From contig JBAKBP010007953.1 of assembly GCA_037953745.1 (NCBI GenBank), positions 1 through 64,000 on the forward strand: 64,000 bases of DNA, read 5' to 3'. The position numbers were made by a program, and so were the translations under genes. Of the stretch, positions 51,394 through 60,745 are shown piece by piece. Origin of the DNA: Lithodes maja. Taxonomy: Eukaryota > Arthropoda > Malacostraca > Decapoda > Lithodidae. The notes beneath the pieces were generated by a model. The model made no database searches, was not told the origin of the DNA, and was given only the letters and a program-made list of their open reading frames with translations. The first letter of the stretch is position 1. Every line of letters begins with the position of its first letter.

Positions 51394-53860
51394 GGGAGAC
51401 AGAAGGAAGAACTGCTTGTATCGAGTGCCTCTCCCAAAGTTAAAAGAGTGACTGGGCCATAATCAAGGGACGTTCGAGCGAAAATGACTGGACACACAGA
51501 GTTTGAAGCAATTTAAGTCATAGGAAGAGGGAAAGACTGATTCTGGGAAAGAGTTCCAGAACTCAGCTGTTGAATAGAAGTAAGACTGAGAATAACGTTT
51601 CACTCTTGAGTTAGAGAGTTGCACAGAGTAGGGGTGGGATAGTGTTGCAAGATGGTTACTATATACCCTACGTAGAGGAGGTGGTATACACTGGGAAAGC
51701 TCTGAGGAACATTGATTATTGTAGTAGCGATAGAATAGCGAGAGAGATACAACATTGCAGAGAAGAGAGAGAGAGAGATTGCAGAGAGTTGGTGAGTGGA
51801 CAGGAGGTAATAATATGAAAAGCTTTCCTTTCTACTTTGTCTAGGAGTGCGGTGTGAGAGGTTCCTTCCCACACAAGTGAACAATACTCAATACAAGGAT
51901 GCACTGTTCCCCTGTACAAAGCAAGAAGATGTGCAGGGGTAAAGAACCCCTTGAGGTGGTTGAGCACACCCAGCTTCTTGGAGGCTGCCTTAGCAAGACT
52001 GGTAATATGGTCCTTCCAAGTGAGAGCAGAAGAAAAAGAGACACCGAGAATATTGAGAGAAGATGAAGGGTTGATTTTTGTATTGTTGAAGTGTAAGGGT
52101 TTGTCCTCTGGGAGTTCCGGACGGAAGGGTAGTAAGATGAAGAAATTGTGTTTTGGAAGCATTAAAGGCAACAAGGTTTTCTCTGCCCCAATTGGAAATA
52201 ATAGTTAGATTAGAAGATAAGCGTTGTATGGCTTCATTACCTTTGTTTTTGAGGGATTGCTGGCTGGGGCGTTCAGGAAAACTAATTGAGTAGTGTAAGG
52301 TAGAGTTGTCTGTGTATGAATGGATGCGACTGGAGGTACAGTTGAAAAGATAATTTATGAAAATTAGAAAGCGAATGGGAGATAAGACAGAGCCCTGAGG
52401 AACACCGGAGTTGATAGGATGAGGAAGTGAGTGATGGCCGTCCATAACCACAGCTATGGAACGGCCGGAAAGGAAATTAGAGACAAAGGCACAGATGGAG
52501 GGATAGAAACCGAAGGAGGGTAGTTTAGAAATTGAAGATTTGTGTCAGACTCTATCGAAGGACTTTGATATGTCTAGTGCAATAGAAAAGGTCTCACCGA
52601 AGTCCCGAAATTAGGATGACCAAGAGTTAGTAAGCTATAAAAGAAATGCTTAAGGAATTTGGATGCAAGAATAGTTTCAAAAACTTTAGAGATACAAGAG
52701 ATGAGAGCAATTGGACGATAGTTGGAGGGTTGAGTGCGGTCACCCTTCTTTGGGACAGGTTGAATGAGAACAAACTTCCAACAAGAAGGGAAGATGTTAG
52801 AGGAGAGACAGAGACGAAAGAGTTTGCCTAGGCAGGGAGTCAGCACGGAAGCACAGTTTTTTAGTACAACAGAAGGAACACCGTCCGGACCGTACGCCTT
52901 CTTAGTATTAAACCCAGAGAGGGTACAAAATACATCTTTAGAAGAGATTAGGATATTAGGCATAAGTAGGAGAGAGGGGGGTGGAGAGCGAGGAATAGCA
53001 CCGGAATCATCCAAGGTGGAGTTTCTAGCAAAAGTTTGAGCGAAGAGTTCAGCTTTGTCAGAGGAAGTAGTGATAGTTATGCCATCAGAGTGGAAAAGGG
53101 GAGGGAAAGAAGAGGAAGAAATATTGTTGGAGAGGTTTTTGGCTAGATGCAAGAAAGCTTGGGAAGAGCTAGAGTTGGATAGTTCAGTGCATATATTATT
53201 GATGAAGGAGTGTTTGGCAAGTCGAAGAACAGAGTTGACTTGATTCTGGGCAGAAACATAGGAAGAATGAGATTCTTGAGTTTTAAGGCGTTGGTACTGT
53301 TTGACTGCTTCCTCCTTGTTGCGGACAGCAGTAGAACAAGCGTGAGTAAACCAAGATTTTTTTTGCATTAGACTGAGAGAAAGAAAATGGAATGTATGAT
53401 TCCATGCCCGAGAAGATTACTTCGGTAATGCGTTCAGCACTCTCCGAGGGTCCCCGGCCACAGAAGCAAAAGTCATTCCATGGGAAATCAAAGAAGTACT
53501 GCCGAAGAGCCTCTCAGTCGGCAGCGCCAAAGTGCCACAAGCGCCGCCGGTTGGGGGGATCGGGTGGCCGTACTGGAGATATAGGACAGGTGACAGATAT
53601 TAGTTTAAGGTCAGAGGAGCCCAAAGGAGAGAAAAGATTTGCAGTATAAGCAAAAGGGTTAGAGGTTTGAAATAAGTCAAGAATGTTGGGCCGATCTCCA
53701 AAGAGATCGGGGATACGGTTGGGTTGCTGGACTAACTGCTCTAGGACGTTTAAGATAGAAAAGATGTAGGCTTGTTCACCAGGTTGGTCGGTGGAAACAG
53801 AGTAGAGTCTTTGGTGGTAACTACAGTACAGTTTGTTAATCAATAAGTCCCTGTTGATTT
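51394..53860 (-). pseudogene. Jockey-like LINE remnant (endonuclease end and RT)
   Basis: Read on the minus strand: the endonuclease C-terminus at 53843-53514 (GSSDLKLISVTCP), stopped by a TGA where Trp is expected; a linker; RT N-terminus at 53368-52574 (PVPKKGDRTQPSNYRPIALI); SGVPQGSVLSP at about 52400; and a C-terminal part to about 51716 (LNILGVSFSSALTWKDHI, SLVWEGTSHTALLDKVERKA). Several frameshifts occur. The catalytic YADD position reads YTDN (about 52305-52316). It is 5'-truncated and inactive. Bases 51394-51600 would be its 3' untranslated end, next to the Harbinger insertion. Confidence 0.8.
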
Positions 53861-53884
53861 GATTGGTCAGTTGTTGTGATATAC

Positions 53885-53986
53885 AGCACTAGGCTATAAT
53901 TATGAGGTACCCGGCGCTGCCCGGGAGAGAATCAAAGTATTGTCTTTTTATCTTGGGCGGAAGCCCCCCCCCCCCCCCCCCCCCCA

Positions 53987-54034
<48 letters not shown>

Positions 54035-54115
54035 AAAACCTATTTTGGCACCCCTGAGGGAGTAATTCGTGAACAAACAGACAGACAGACAGACTCACAG
54101 AAAGTGCCCTGTATA
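53885..54115. mobile_element. LINE-like 3' fragment with poly-C and (CA)n
   Basis: A tacccggcgctgcccggg palindrome, a C run (about 53966-53986), a (CA)n run (to about 54032) and a CAGA-rich end. The combination resembles decayed LINE tails common in invertebrates. The family is not certain. Confidence 0.4.
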
Positions 54116-54121
54116 TAGTAG

Positions 54122-54269
54122 CCTAGATGGGAAGGATCTGTAGGAATTATATGGGTAAAGACTCTCTCAATCAATCCTCTGACTTCCATATACCTTTGCC
54201 AATCTGAATAAATTCCTCTAATAATATCCAGACAACAGAAAAGAAATGTGACATCGGATCTTGGAAGGG
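54122..54269. mobile_element. MITE-B, partial
   Basis: Carries gggaaggatctgtaggaatt and ttccatataccttt-like motifs, ending in TTAA at 54270-54273. Confidence 0.6.
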
Positions 54270-54358
54270 TTAATTAAGTCAATAAGTTCAGACAGTGTTG
54301 TCAACGACTAGAGTTAGGTTTGTGATAGTATTTACTAATATAAAAGCTCTCATCATAT

Positions 54359-55147
54359 ACAGGGTGTCCCACGAGTTTTGTCAAATACTTTCAGAGATGA
54401 AAGATTAAGCAATTCTAAGTAAACACTTATAATTATACACATAGGCTTTTTGGGGCATTGTTGTGTAGTTATGGACCCTTAAAGTCGGCATTTTGGTGTT
54501 TTTTGTAATTTCTAACCCTGTTTTTCTTCAATAATATGAGGATAGGAAAAAAACCTATAAAGTGTATTATGAAGCATGATATCAATACTTCAAACTGAAA
54601 CAAAAAACTTCCCTACATCGTACTTCATGTTCCCTTGACATGGAGTTGAATATTACAAGAAACCAACAAAACTTAATTTTAAGATCATCATCACGGAAAG
54701 AAGAAAGGAGCTACAGAGGATTATTTGTTGTTTTCATTCAGAATTGATACCATGCACCATCATACAGCATTTAACATTATCGCTATTCATTTTCATTACT
54801 CGGAAAATGGGTTTAAACTGACAGAAAACACCAACAAATCCTCTGTAGCTCCTTTCTTCTTTCCGCGATGAGCTTAAAATTAAATTGTGTTGGTTTCTTG
54901 TAATATTCATTTTGAAGTATTGATATCATGCTTCATAATACACTTTATAGTTTTTTTTTCCTATCCTCATCTTATTGAAGAAAAACAGGGTTAGAAATTA
55001 CAAAAAACACCAAAATGCCGACTTTAAGGGTCCATAACTACAAAACAATGCACCAAAAAGCCTATGTGTATATAACAGTTTTTACTTAGAATTACTTAAT
55101 GTTTCATCTCTGGAAGTATTTGACAAAACTCGCGGGACACCCTGCAT
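54359..55147. mobile_element. Foldback DNA element, about 790 bp
   Basis: The two halves are inverted copies. The left arm starts cagggtgtcccacgagtttt and the right arm ends with its counterpart, cgcgggacaccctg. The arms pair over most of about 350 bp around a small centre near 54750-54820. The left arm has about 60 extra bases. CAGGGTGTCCC-type ends resemble Tc1/mariner-related non-autonomous elements. No transposase is present. Confidence 0.8.
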
Positions 55148-55221
55148 ACAGCTTGTCTATTTTGCCGTCGGACAATGTCCGATGCCGGTACTTTACGCAC
55201 ATTTTGTGCTGTTAGACATTG

Positions 55222-55320
55222 TCGGGCGCTGGAAGGGTATGGGCTAATAACTAACCTGCCACTACTACCATCACTGGAAGGGTATGGTTTAATAACTAAC
55301 CTGCCACTACTACCATCACT
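55222..55320. repeat. Two 45-bp tandem units
   Basis: ctggaagggtatggRYtaat followed by aactaacctgccactactac and catca, twice. On the minus strand this reads SSDGSSGRLVI...PYP twice. Confidence 0.75.
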
Positions 55321-55329
55321 GGACACTGT

Positions 55330-55505
55330 GTTGAGAAGGATGTTAAGAGGAAGGTAGATGCCGGCAAACCCCAACAGAGACTCGGCAGCGGTGAGAGGGT
55401 CGGTGGAGAAGATGGAGAAGATCCCTGCGTTGGCGATCTGTAGGTAGGGTTCCGTCAAGGTGTAGGCGGCGACGAACATGATGATGGGCTCTGCTGCCAA
55501 AATCA
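55330..55505 (-). CDS. Possible host exon, multi-pass membrane protein
   Basis: On the minus strand, AEPIIMFVAAYTLTEPYLQI and ESLLGFAGIYLPLNILLNTV form two hydrophobic segments with exon-like codon use, unlike the surrounding repeats. A GGCAG acceptor-like site lies just upstream. Downstream the frame passes into the 45-bp repeats and the foldback element, so the 3' limit is unclear. It may belong to a transporter gene, but I do not recognise the family. It could also be a pseudogene fragment. Confidence 0.35.
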
Positions 55506-55689
55506 CTTACAGGTAGTGATGAACAAGCCTGGAAAAGTCAAATAGTCCAAGATGGTTAAATGTATACACAAGCAACAACATAAACATATACTGGGGATTG
55601 CCATTACAGGACTCCTGATTTCGTTATCTTTTGTGACTAAGAATATTGGGTACAAGTAGAAATCAAAGACCTATTAGGCCTAGAAAGGT

Positions 55690-55826
55690 CCTAACATTGA
55701 CATCGAAATGAGGCGAAAGGTGTTAAAATCGCCAAACTAATGAGCCGAACATCTTATGATCTCAAAACAAATGGGGCTTAACACGAGGGAGAAAGGGGAC
55801 CAGAAAAATGACCCATCTCCCCTCAA
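55690..55826. mobile_element. MITE-A, partial
   Basis: Contains gaaatgaggcgaaaggtgtt, aatcgccaaactaatg and ccatctcccctcaag, the right part of MITE-A. Confidence 0.6.
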
Positions 55827-55827
55827 G

Positions 55828-55903
55828 AGGTTTGGTGGCAGAGAAGAATAACCCAGGGAGTAGGCGATGATGACCATAATGCCGGGGAATATCGTCTGCA
55901 GAT
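55828..55903 (-). CDS. Possible upstream exon of the same membrane protein
   Basis: On the minus strand, an acceptor CATCTGCAG is followed by TIFPGIMVIIAYSLGYSS, a single hydrophobic segment. The intron sequence before it (gcttgcaggtagtgaggaag at 55951) resembles that beside the 55.5 kb exon (acttacaggtagtgatgaac). This suggests a local duplication of gene segments. No stop or frame evidence links the two firmly. Confidence 0.25.
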
Positions 55904-55959
55904 GGAGATCAAAGGCTTATTAGTGCCCTATTAGGTCAACTACCAAACTAATATCGCTT

Positions 55960-56454
55960 GCAGGTAGTGAGGAAGAAACCTGGAACAAAACATGATATTG
56001 TCCAACCTGTTGCATTAACAAATACGAAAACAACAAGAATAATTGTTATGCAATATGTTAATAAGGGTGGGGTTTACTTCATGCTCAGTTGGATAACAGA
56101 AACAAATGGTAACATTGGTATACAAAAGGGTTTTACTAACTTAAAGATAGTGAACAACAATACACACAGATCATTATACAACACAAAACACCAATATACA
56201 GCATGGTATCAGTGATAAATAGATACTGACCGTACTCTTGGCAACAGACAATATATAACTTAACTAGTGACAACCTTACATACAATTCTTTAAACTTGGT
56301 AATAATTAAATACATATTTAAATACAAGTTGATTCTAACATAACAATAAGTCTTCGCTTTTAGGATAAGGAATTATAACCTCTTAGTGAAGTAAGTATTT
56401 AACCTTATTCTGATCAATAGGACGAAGTTAATATATCTATTGTATTTAAGAGCA
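55960..56454. other. Unassigned AT-rich sequence
   Basis: No gene or named repeat recognised beyond the intron-like similarity noted at its left edge. Confidence 0.35.
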
Positions 56455-56458
56455 TTAA

Positions 56459-56664
56459 CCCTTTCAAGCTCCAATACGAGTTTCTGTTCTGTTTTCTAGC
56501 TACTATCAGACGATTTTATTCAGATTAGTAACGGTATACGGAAGTCAAAGGGTTGATTGAGATAGTATTTACCCTTTTATTACCCACAGATCCTTCCTAA
56601 GCTGCATAAAATCGTCTAATGATCGTCAAAATAAACTGCTAAAACGCGTCAGAGCTTCAATGGG
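56459..56664. mobile_element. MITE-B, full length (206 bp)
   Basis: Flanked by TTAA (56455-56458, 56665-56668). The best-preserved copy: agacgattttattcagatta on the left and aagctgcataaaatcgtcta on the right form the palindrome. Confidence 0.75.
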
Positions 56665-56730
56665 TTAATACAACAAATTATGAATCAAACGCTAGTGTGC
56701 TTATTACACGGTTACGACAACAATGATTAA

Positions 56731-56936
56731 CCCCATCTGTACCGGCGACGTCTTATTTTATTTTATTCTACCTATATTTAGACGATTTTGTGCAGTTTAT
56801 GAAGGATCCGTGGTAGTGAAAAGAGTTAATGAGATAGTTCGAAGCCTGTTAATTGCTGGAGGCCCTTTTTAGACTGACTAAAATCGTGTAATAGTTGCCA
56901 GTATGAAGGCAAAAAGACGTCGCGGTACAGAAGGGG
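56731..56936. mobile_element. MITE-B, second type (206 bp)
   Basis: Flanked by TTAA (56727-56730, 56937-56940). It has the same plan and length as the previous copy, with ends like the 5.6 kb copy (accggcgacgtc / gacgtcgcggtac). Confidence 0.7.
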
Positions 56937-57118
56937 TTAAATCTAATATCGTTCTCATAATGGACAGTCTATCGTCCCTCTCGTTACGAATGGTAGAAGA
57001 TACTTTAATATTTGTTTCGAAGAACCAGGTGTCTTTCGTAAGCATTTATATGACTATTGGAGGAGCTTTTATCCTGAACACAGTTTATTAAATCTAGGCT
57101 CTTTCTCTCGCTGTTAAG

Positions 57119-57242
57119 GGGGGAGACCTGCTATTTTTATCTCCTTTTGTTTCTTTCTCTGGTTTATGTCCATTTGGCCCAATTCAGCTTACTGTTTTAA
57201 GACGTTTATCTCCATACAGGTGTCGATTTCTTTCTGGCGAGC
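57119..57242. mobile_element. MITE-A, cut by Gypsy-4
   Basis: Starts after TTAA (57115-57118) and proceeds to tttctggcgagc, where the Gypsy-4 LTR begins. The expected continuation of the MITE motif is missing at that point. Confidence 0.6.
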
Positions 57243-57830
57243 TGTAGTATGACATTATAAGCCCTGCATATTTATTGCTATACATATATCTCTCTGCTTA
57301 TATGCCTTTATCCCTGTAACTTTTAAACTCTCAACATTCTTATTAAACATTCTTCATTTATTAAACTCCCTATAACTTTATCTATCTCTTTATCATATAA
57401 TATATTTGTTGTTACTTCCACTTAAATCAACACCCATTTCCTCTGTAAGTGTAAACTGTTTAAGGTATTTATCCGGTCCTACGTCATACCAGAATGCTGA
57501 GTTGATGCTGTGTTGCTTCAGCATCCTTGAACCCAGTCGATGCCTTCTTACTCAGGCATCTTCAGTTAGACTTCAACAGACCTCAGCCAGAGAGAGTCAG
57601 AGCTCTTTACTCCCTCTAGACTCTAGACTCAGACTCACCCTCTATAGCCAAGCTCCTATATCCCCTAGATATATTAGACCACACAAGTCATATATCACCT
57701 TGCTCCTCAGGCTTTTATTACAAGCCTTATCATATATCTGTACTTATATACCTGTACGTTTATACTTATTATCACTTATCCAATAATTAATGTGTTGTGT
57801 TATTACCTATAATCCCCTATATACTTAACA
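57243..57830 (+). repeat. Gypsy-4 5' LTR (inferred)
   Basis: 588 bp. It begins TGTAGTATGAC exactly where MITE-A is interrupted and ends ACTTAACA just before the primer-binding site. The partner LTR is not in the window, so the limits are inferred. Confidence 0.6.
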
Positions 57831-57837
57831 TATTTTA

Positions 57838-57851
57838 TGGCGACCTTGCCA
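57838..57851 (+). other. Gypsy-4 primer-binding site
   Basis: TGGCGACCTTGCC lies 7 bp after the LTR end, the same as in Gypsy-2. Confidence 0.7.
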
Positions 57852-58890
57852 ATAGCGTATTAACCTCTGAAGTGCGCACGGGGGTAAATGAAAACGTCCC
57901 CTTGTGCTGACGTATTTGAGGTTTTTCGTCACTAAAATATTCATTGTACCATTAATAGCATTAATAATTATCCATATGCGCCTATTATGGGTTGATTATA
58001 AAGGTATTAACCTGAAACAACAATAAAACGAGTGAAAACAGCGTTTGGATGGTCAAAATCGGAGATATAGCCCGCGAGTTGTATAATGTATGGGTGAGGC
58101 AAGCTAGCTTCCCGCCAATTTTCCCCAAGGCCACTGCGACACAGTCGATCGATACTCTCTCTCTCTCTCTTGCACTCGATGGCCATCAGTGACGACAACA
58201 CCCTGCTTGCAACTCGCTAATGTTAGCACGAAAATATACCTCAGAATAAGGGAATAATAGGGAAAATAGGTGATAACTGAGGAATAGGAGGAAAGTGGGG
58301 AAGGAGGGGAGGTAGAGGACTGAGATTTTGCATGGCCCAGGGGCCAAACAAAAATAAAAAAATAAAAAAATAAAAATAAAAAAAATATTTTGTTTTCGAT
58401 GTAAAAAGTTGATTTTTAGTTTTACTTACTCCAGAGAGTCTTCCCGCAGTCCGCCGGGGGAACTCTTAAGAGTCTTCCCGCAGCTCCCGGGTTAAGGCTA
58501 TACTTAAGTTTTTCCCCAATCTGCCCCTCTACAATTATCAACATTACAAATCCCTAATTATACCTTACATTTCATGTGAGGATAATTGCTGTACTTCAAA
58601 CCCTGCCAACCAGCCTTGCAGTTTCTCCAAAAGCCTTACAGCCTGCCAGCCTGACAACCATACAGCCTGCCAGCCATTCTGCCAAGCTGCAAGCGTGTGC
58701 GTACGTCCATGGTACACACACAGTCACAACGCCTCCAACTAGCCGCTACGTGTGTACATCCGTACACACACACAACGCCCCTGCCTGTCGTACGACCAAC
58801 TGATCAACACTGACACAACGTTCTCTAAGAGGAATCATGTGAGTGCTTAACTTTACTTAAAAGTGCATTGTTTAAGAGGATTAAGTGATC

Positions 58891-59952
58891 ATGTTTTCAA
58901 AGCCTCAACCATTAGAGTTCACATATACAGCAGGTGTGATTACTAGATCACATTCTCAAAATGACCCACTGACACACTCACCCATTGACACACACAGTCA
59001 AACACCACCACCACCACCACCACCACCTTTACCTACCCTCCCTCCACCTGATCAACCTCTGCATTCACAAATTTCCATAAATACCAACCTCCAACCCCCA
59101 CTTACACAATATTCGGAGGCCACAGAACACTTATTTACTCTGGCATCTAGAGTTAATGATAATAGACGTGTGTCATTTTCTCAACCTCAGAACTCAAATA
59201 CATCTTTCAACATCACTTATTCAAACAAACAAAACACAGCCCCTCCTATGCATTCAGCTTCTAGCTGGAATACTACTTGGGATGATGGTTCAAATCCCAG
59301 GGACAGACCTGTGGTGTCACCTACGATTGGTGCTACAGCTCATTCTGAAGGATTTTGGGATTTTCAACCCTCTGACCCTACACCCAGGTTGTATGCCAAC
59401 AGCAATATCTTTCAACCTCCTCAACAACAACAGGGTCTCTCACATCAAATTCCCATGTATGCCAACAGCAATATCTTTCAACCTCCTCAACAACAACAGG
59501 GTCTCCCTCCTAACATACACAGTCACCAGCAATTTCCTACTATCAAACAAGAAGCGGAACAATACCCAACACATCCTTTATCAACATCCCACCAACCCCA
59601 TCAAATATCCTACCAACCTCAACAAGCACCTTACCAACCAAATACCCTTGAAATCATCCATCAGAACGCCCCTAGGTTATTTTCTGGGAACACCCTCAAG
59701 AATTATTCTGTTCATGCTTTCATACAGGATGTAGACGGCGAAATTGCCATGAGAGGTGCCGGTCAAAATGATAACACCAAAGTGCAGATTTTCAAAGCTA
59801 GAATACACAAAGGTGATTCCAACTCAGCTCAGCTCCTTCTAGAGTCAGACAAAACTGAAGACTGCTCTTACGAGGAACTGAAAAGTATGTTCATTCAAAG
59901 ATATGGCATACAGATGGCAGGTACATTTCTCAGCTACTCACAGAATTGCTAA
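58891..59952 (+). CDS. Gypsy-4 Gag, N-terminal part
   Basis: The ATG at 58891 opens about 353 codons rich in Pro, Gln, Asn and Ser, including a polyproline run. A 22-residue unit starting YANSNIFQPPQQQQGL occurs twice in tandem (about 59390-59520). The capsid-like region begins at about residue 255. The frame stops at 59952, and the Gag continues in another frame from about 59903. A one-base frameshift between the two is the simplest reading, from either mutation or assembly error. The role is particle assembly. Confidence 0.8.
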   Translation: MFSKPQPLEFTYTAGVITRSHSQNDPLTHSPIDTHSQTPPPPPPPPLPTLPPPDQPLHSQISINTNLQPPLTQYSEATEHLFTLASRVNDNRRVSFSQPQNSNTSFNITYSNKQNTAPPMHSASSWNTTWDDGSNPRDRPVVSPTIGATAHSEGFWDFQPSDPTPRLYANSNIFQPPQQQQGLSHQIPMYANSNIFQPPQQQQGLPPNIHSHQQFPTIKQEAEQYPTHPLSTSHQPHQISYQPQQAPYQPNTLEIIHQNAPRLFSGNTLKNYSVHAFIQDVDGEIAMRGAGQNDNTKVQIFKARIHKGDSNSAQLLLESDKTEDCSYEELKSMFIQRYGIQMAGTFLSYSQNC

Positions 59953-60745
59953 TGAATTAAAGAACCACCAGAAATATCTAAATACCCCAGTCGAGAGGAT
60001 TGTTGCCACAGCTTCCACCATGACCAAATCACTTAGACATGAATTGAAGGATAAGGACTGGACACTCAAGCACGGCGGCGAGGAATACATGAATATCAAA
60101 CAAGTGGCCAAGTTTGTTGGTTACATAATGGTATCAAACCTCCTTCCTGAATCCATAACGGGATTAATACAATCTATTCCATTCACCCCAAACGACACAC
60201 TGGTAGATTTCTCTCAAACTGTCCATGCCAAATGTAAAGAGAATGGTCTAGACCACAAAATCCAATTCCTGACCAATCCCTCAAAACCCCAAGGTGTTGT
60301 AGCTGCTATTCACAATCACTCAACCTCCCCCAATCACGCCAAACACTACAATGCTCACTCAAAACATTTCGACCACTCACAGAAACCTAAACCTCATTAC
60401 TCGCCCAAGACACCCTATCTTTCTTCCAAATCTAACTACAACCCACACAAATCTCCGACGAACTCTAACAGTAATGTCACCTGTTATTATTGCGGTAACC
60501 AGGGTCATATAACTCCTGAATGCCTCATCAAGGTAAGAGAGGAACAGGAGATGGCATCACATAAAGAACCATTTTGCCGCAAATGCAAATCTAAGGGTCA
60601 TTGGACCAAGTTCTGCACTCACATGAAAGCTCTTAGGGAAAAGACTAGGACGGCCACACCAGGAAACACCAAAACGGCCACACCAGGAAACACCAAAACG
60701 GCCGCTTCAGTCAAGACAAAATCAACCAGTTCGGGGGAAGAATAG
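59903..60745 (+). CDS. Gypsy-4 Gag, C-terminal part with two zinc knuckles
   Basis: Overlaps the N-terminal Gag frame by 50 bases and continues its capsid region (ANELKNHQKYLNTPVERI). It carries two CCHC knuckles, CYYCGNQGHITPEC (about 60482) and CRKCKSKGHWTKFC (about 60576). Near the end are two short direct repeats of a TATPGNTK unit. It stops at TAG 60743-60745. Pol lies in the -1 frame relative to this one and overlaps its end, so pol expression by -1 frameshifting is plausible. A G-run (tcgggggaag) sits just before the stop. Confidence 0.82.
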   Translation: MAYRWQVHFSATHRIANELKNHQKYLNTPVERIVATASTMTKSLRHELKDKDWTLKHGGEEYMNIKQVAKFVGYIMVSNLLPESITGLIQSIPFTPNDTLVDFSQTVHAKCKENGLDHKIQFLTNPSKPQGVVAAIHNHSTSPNHAKHYNAHSKHFDHSQKPKPHYSPKTPYLSSKSNYNPHKSPTNSNSNVTCYYCGNQGHITPECLIKVREEQEMASHKEPFCRKCKSKGHWTKFCTHMKALREKTRTATPGNTKTATPGNTKTAASVKTKSTSSGEE

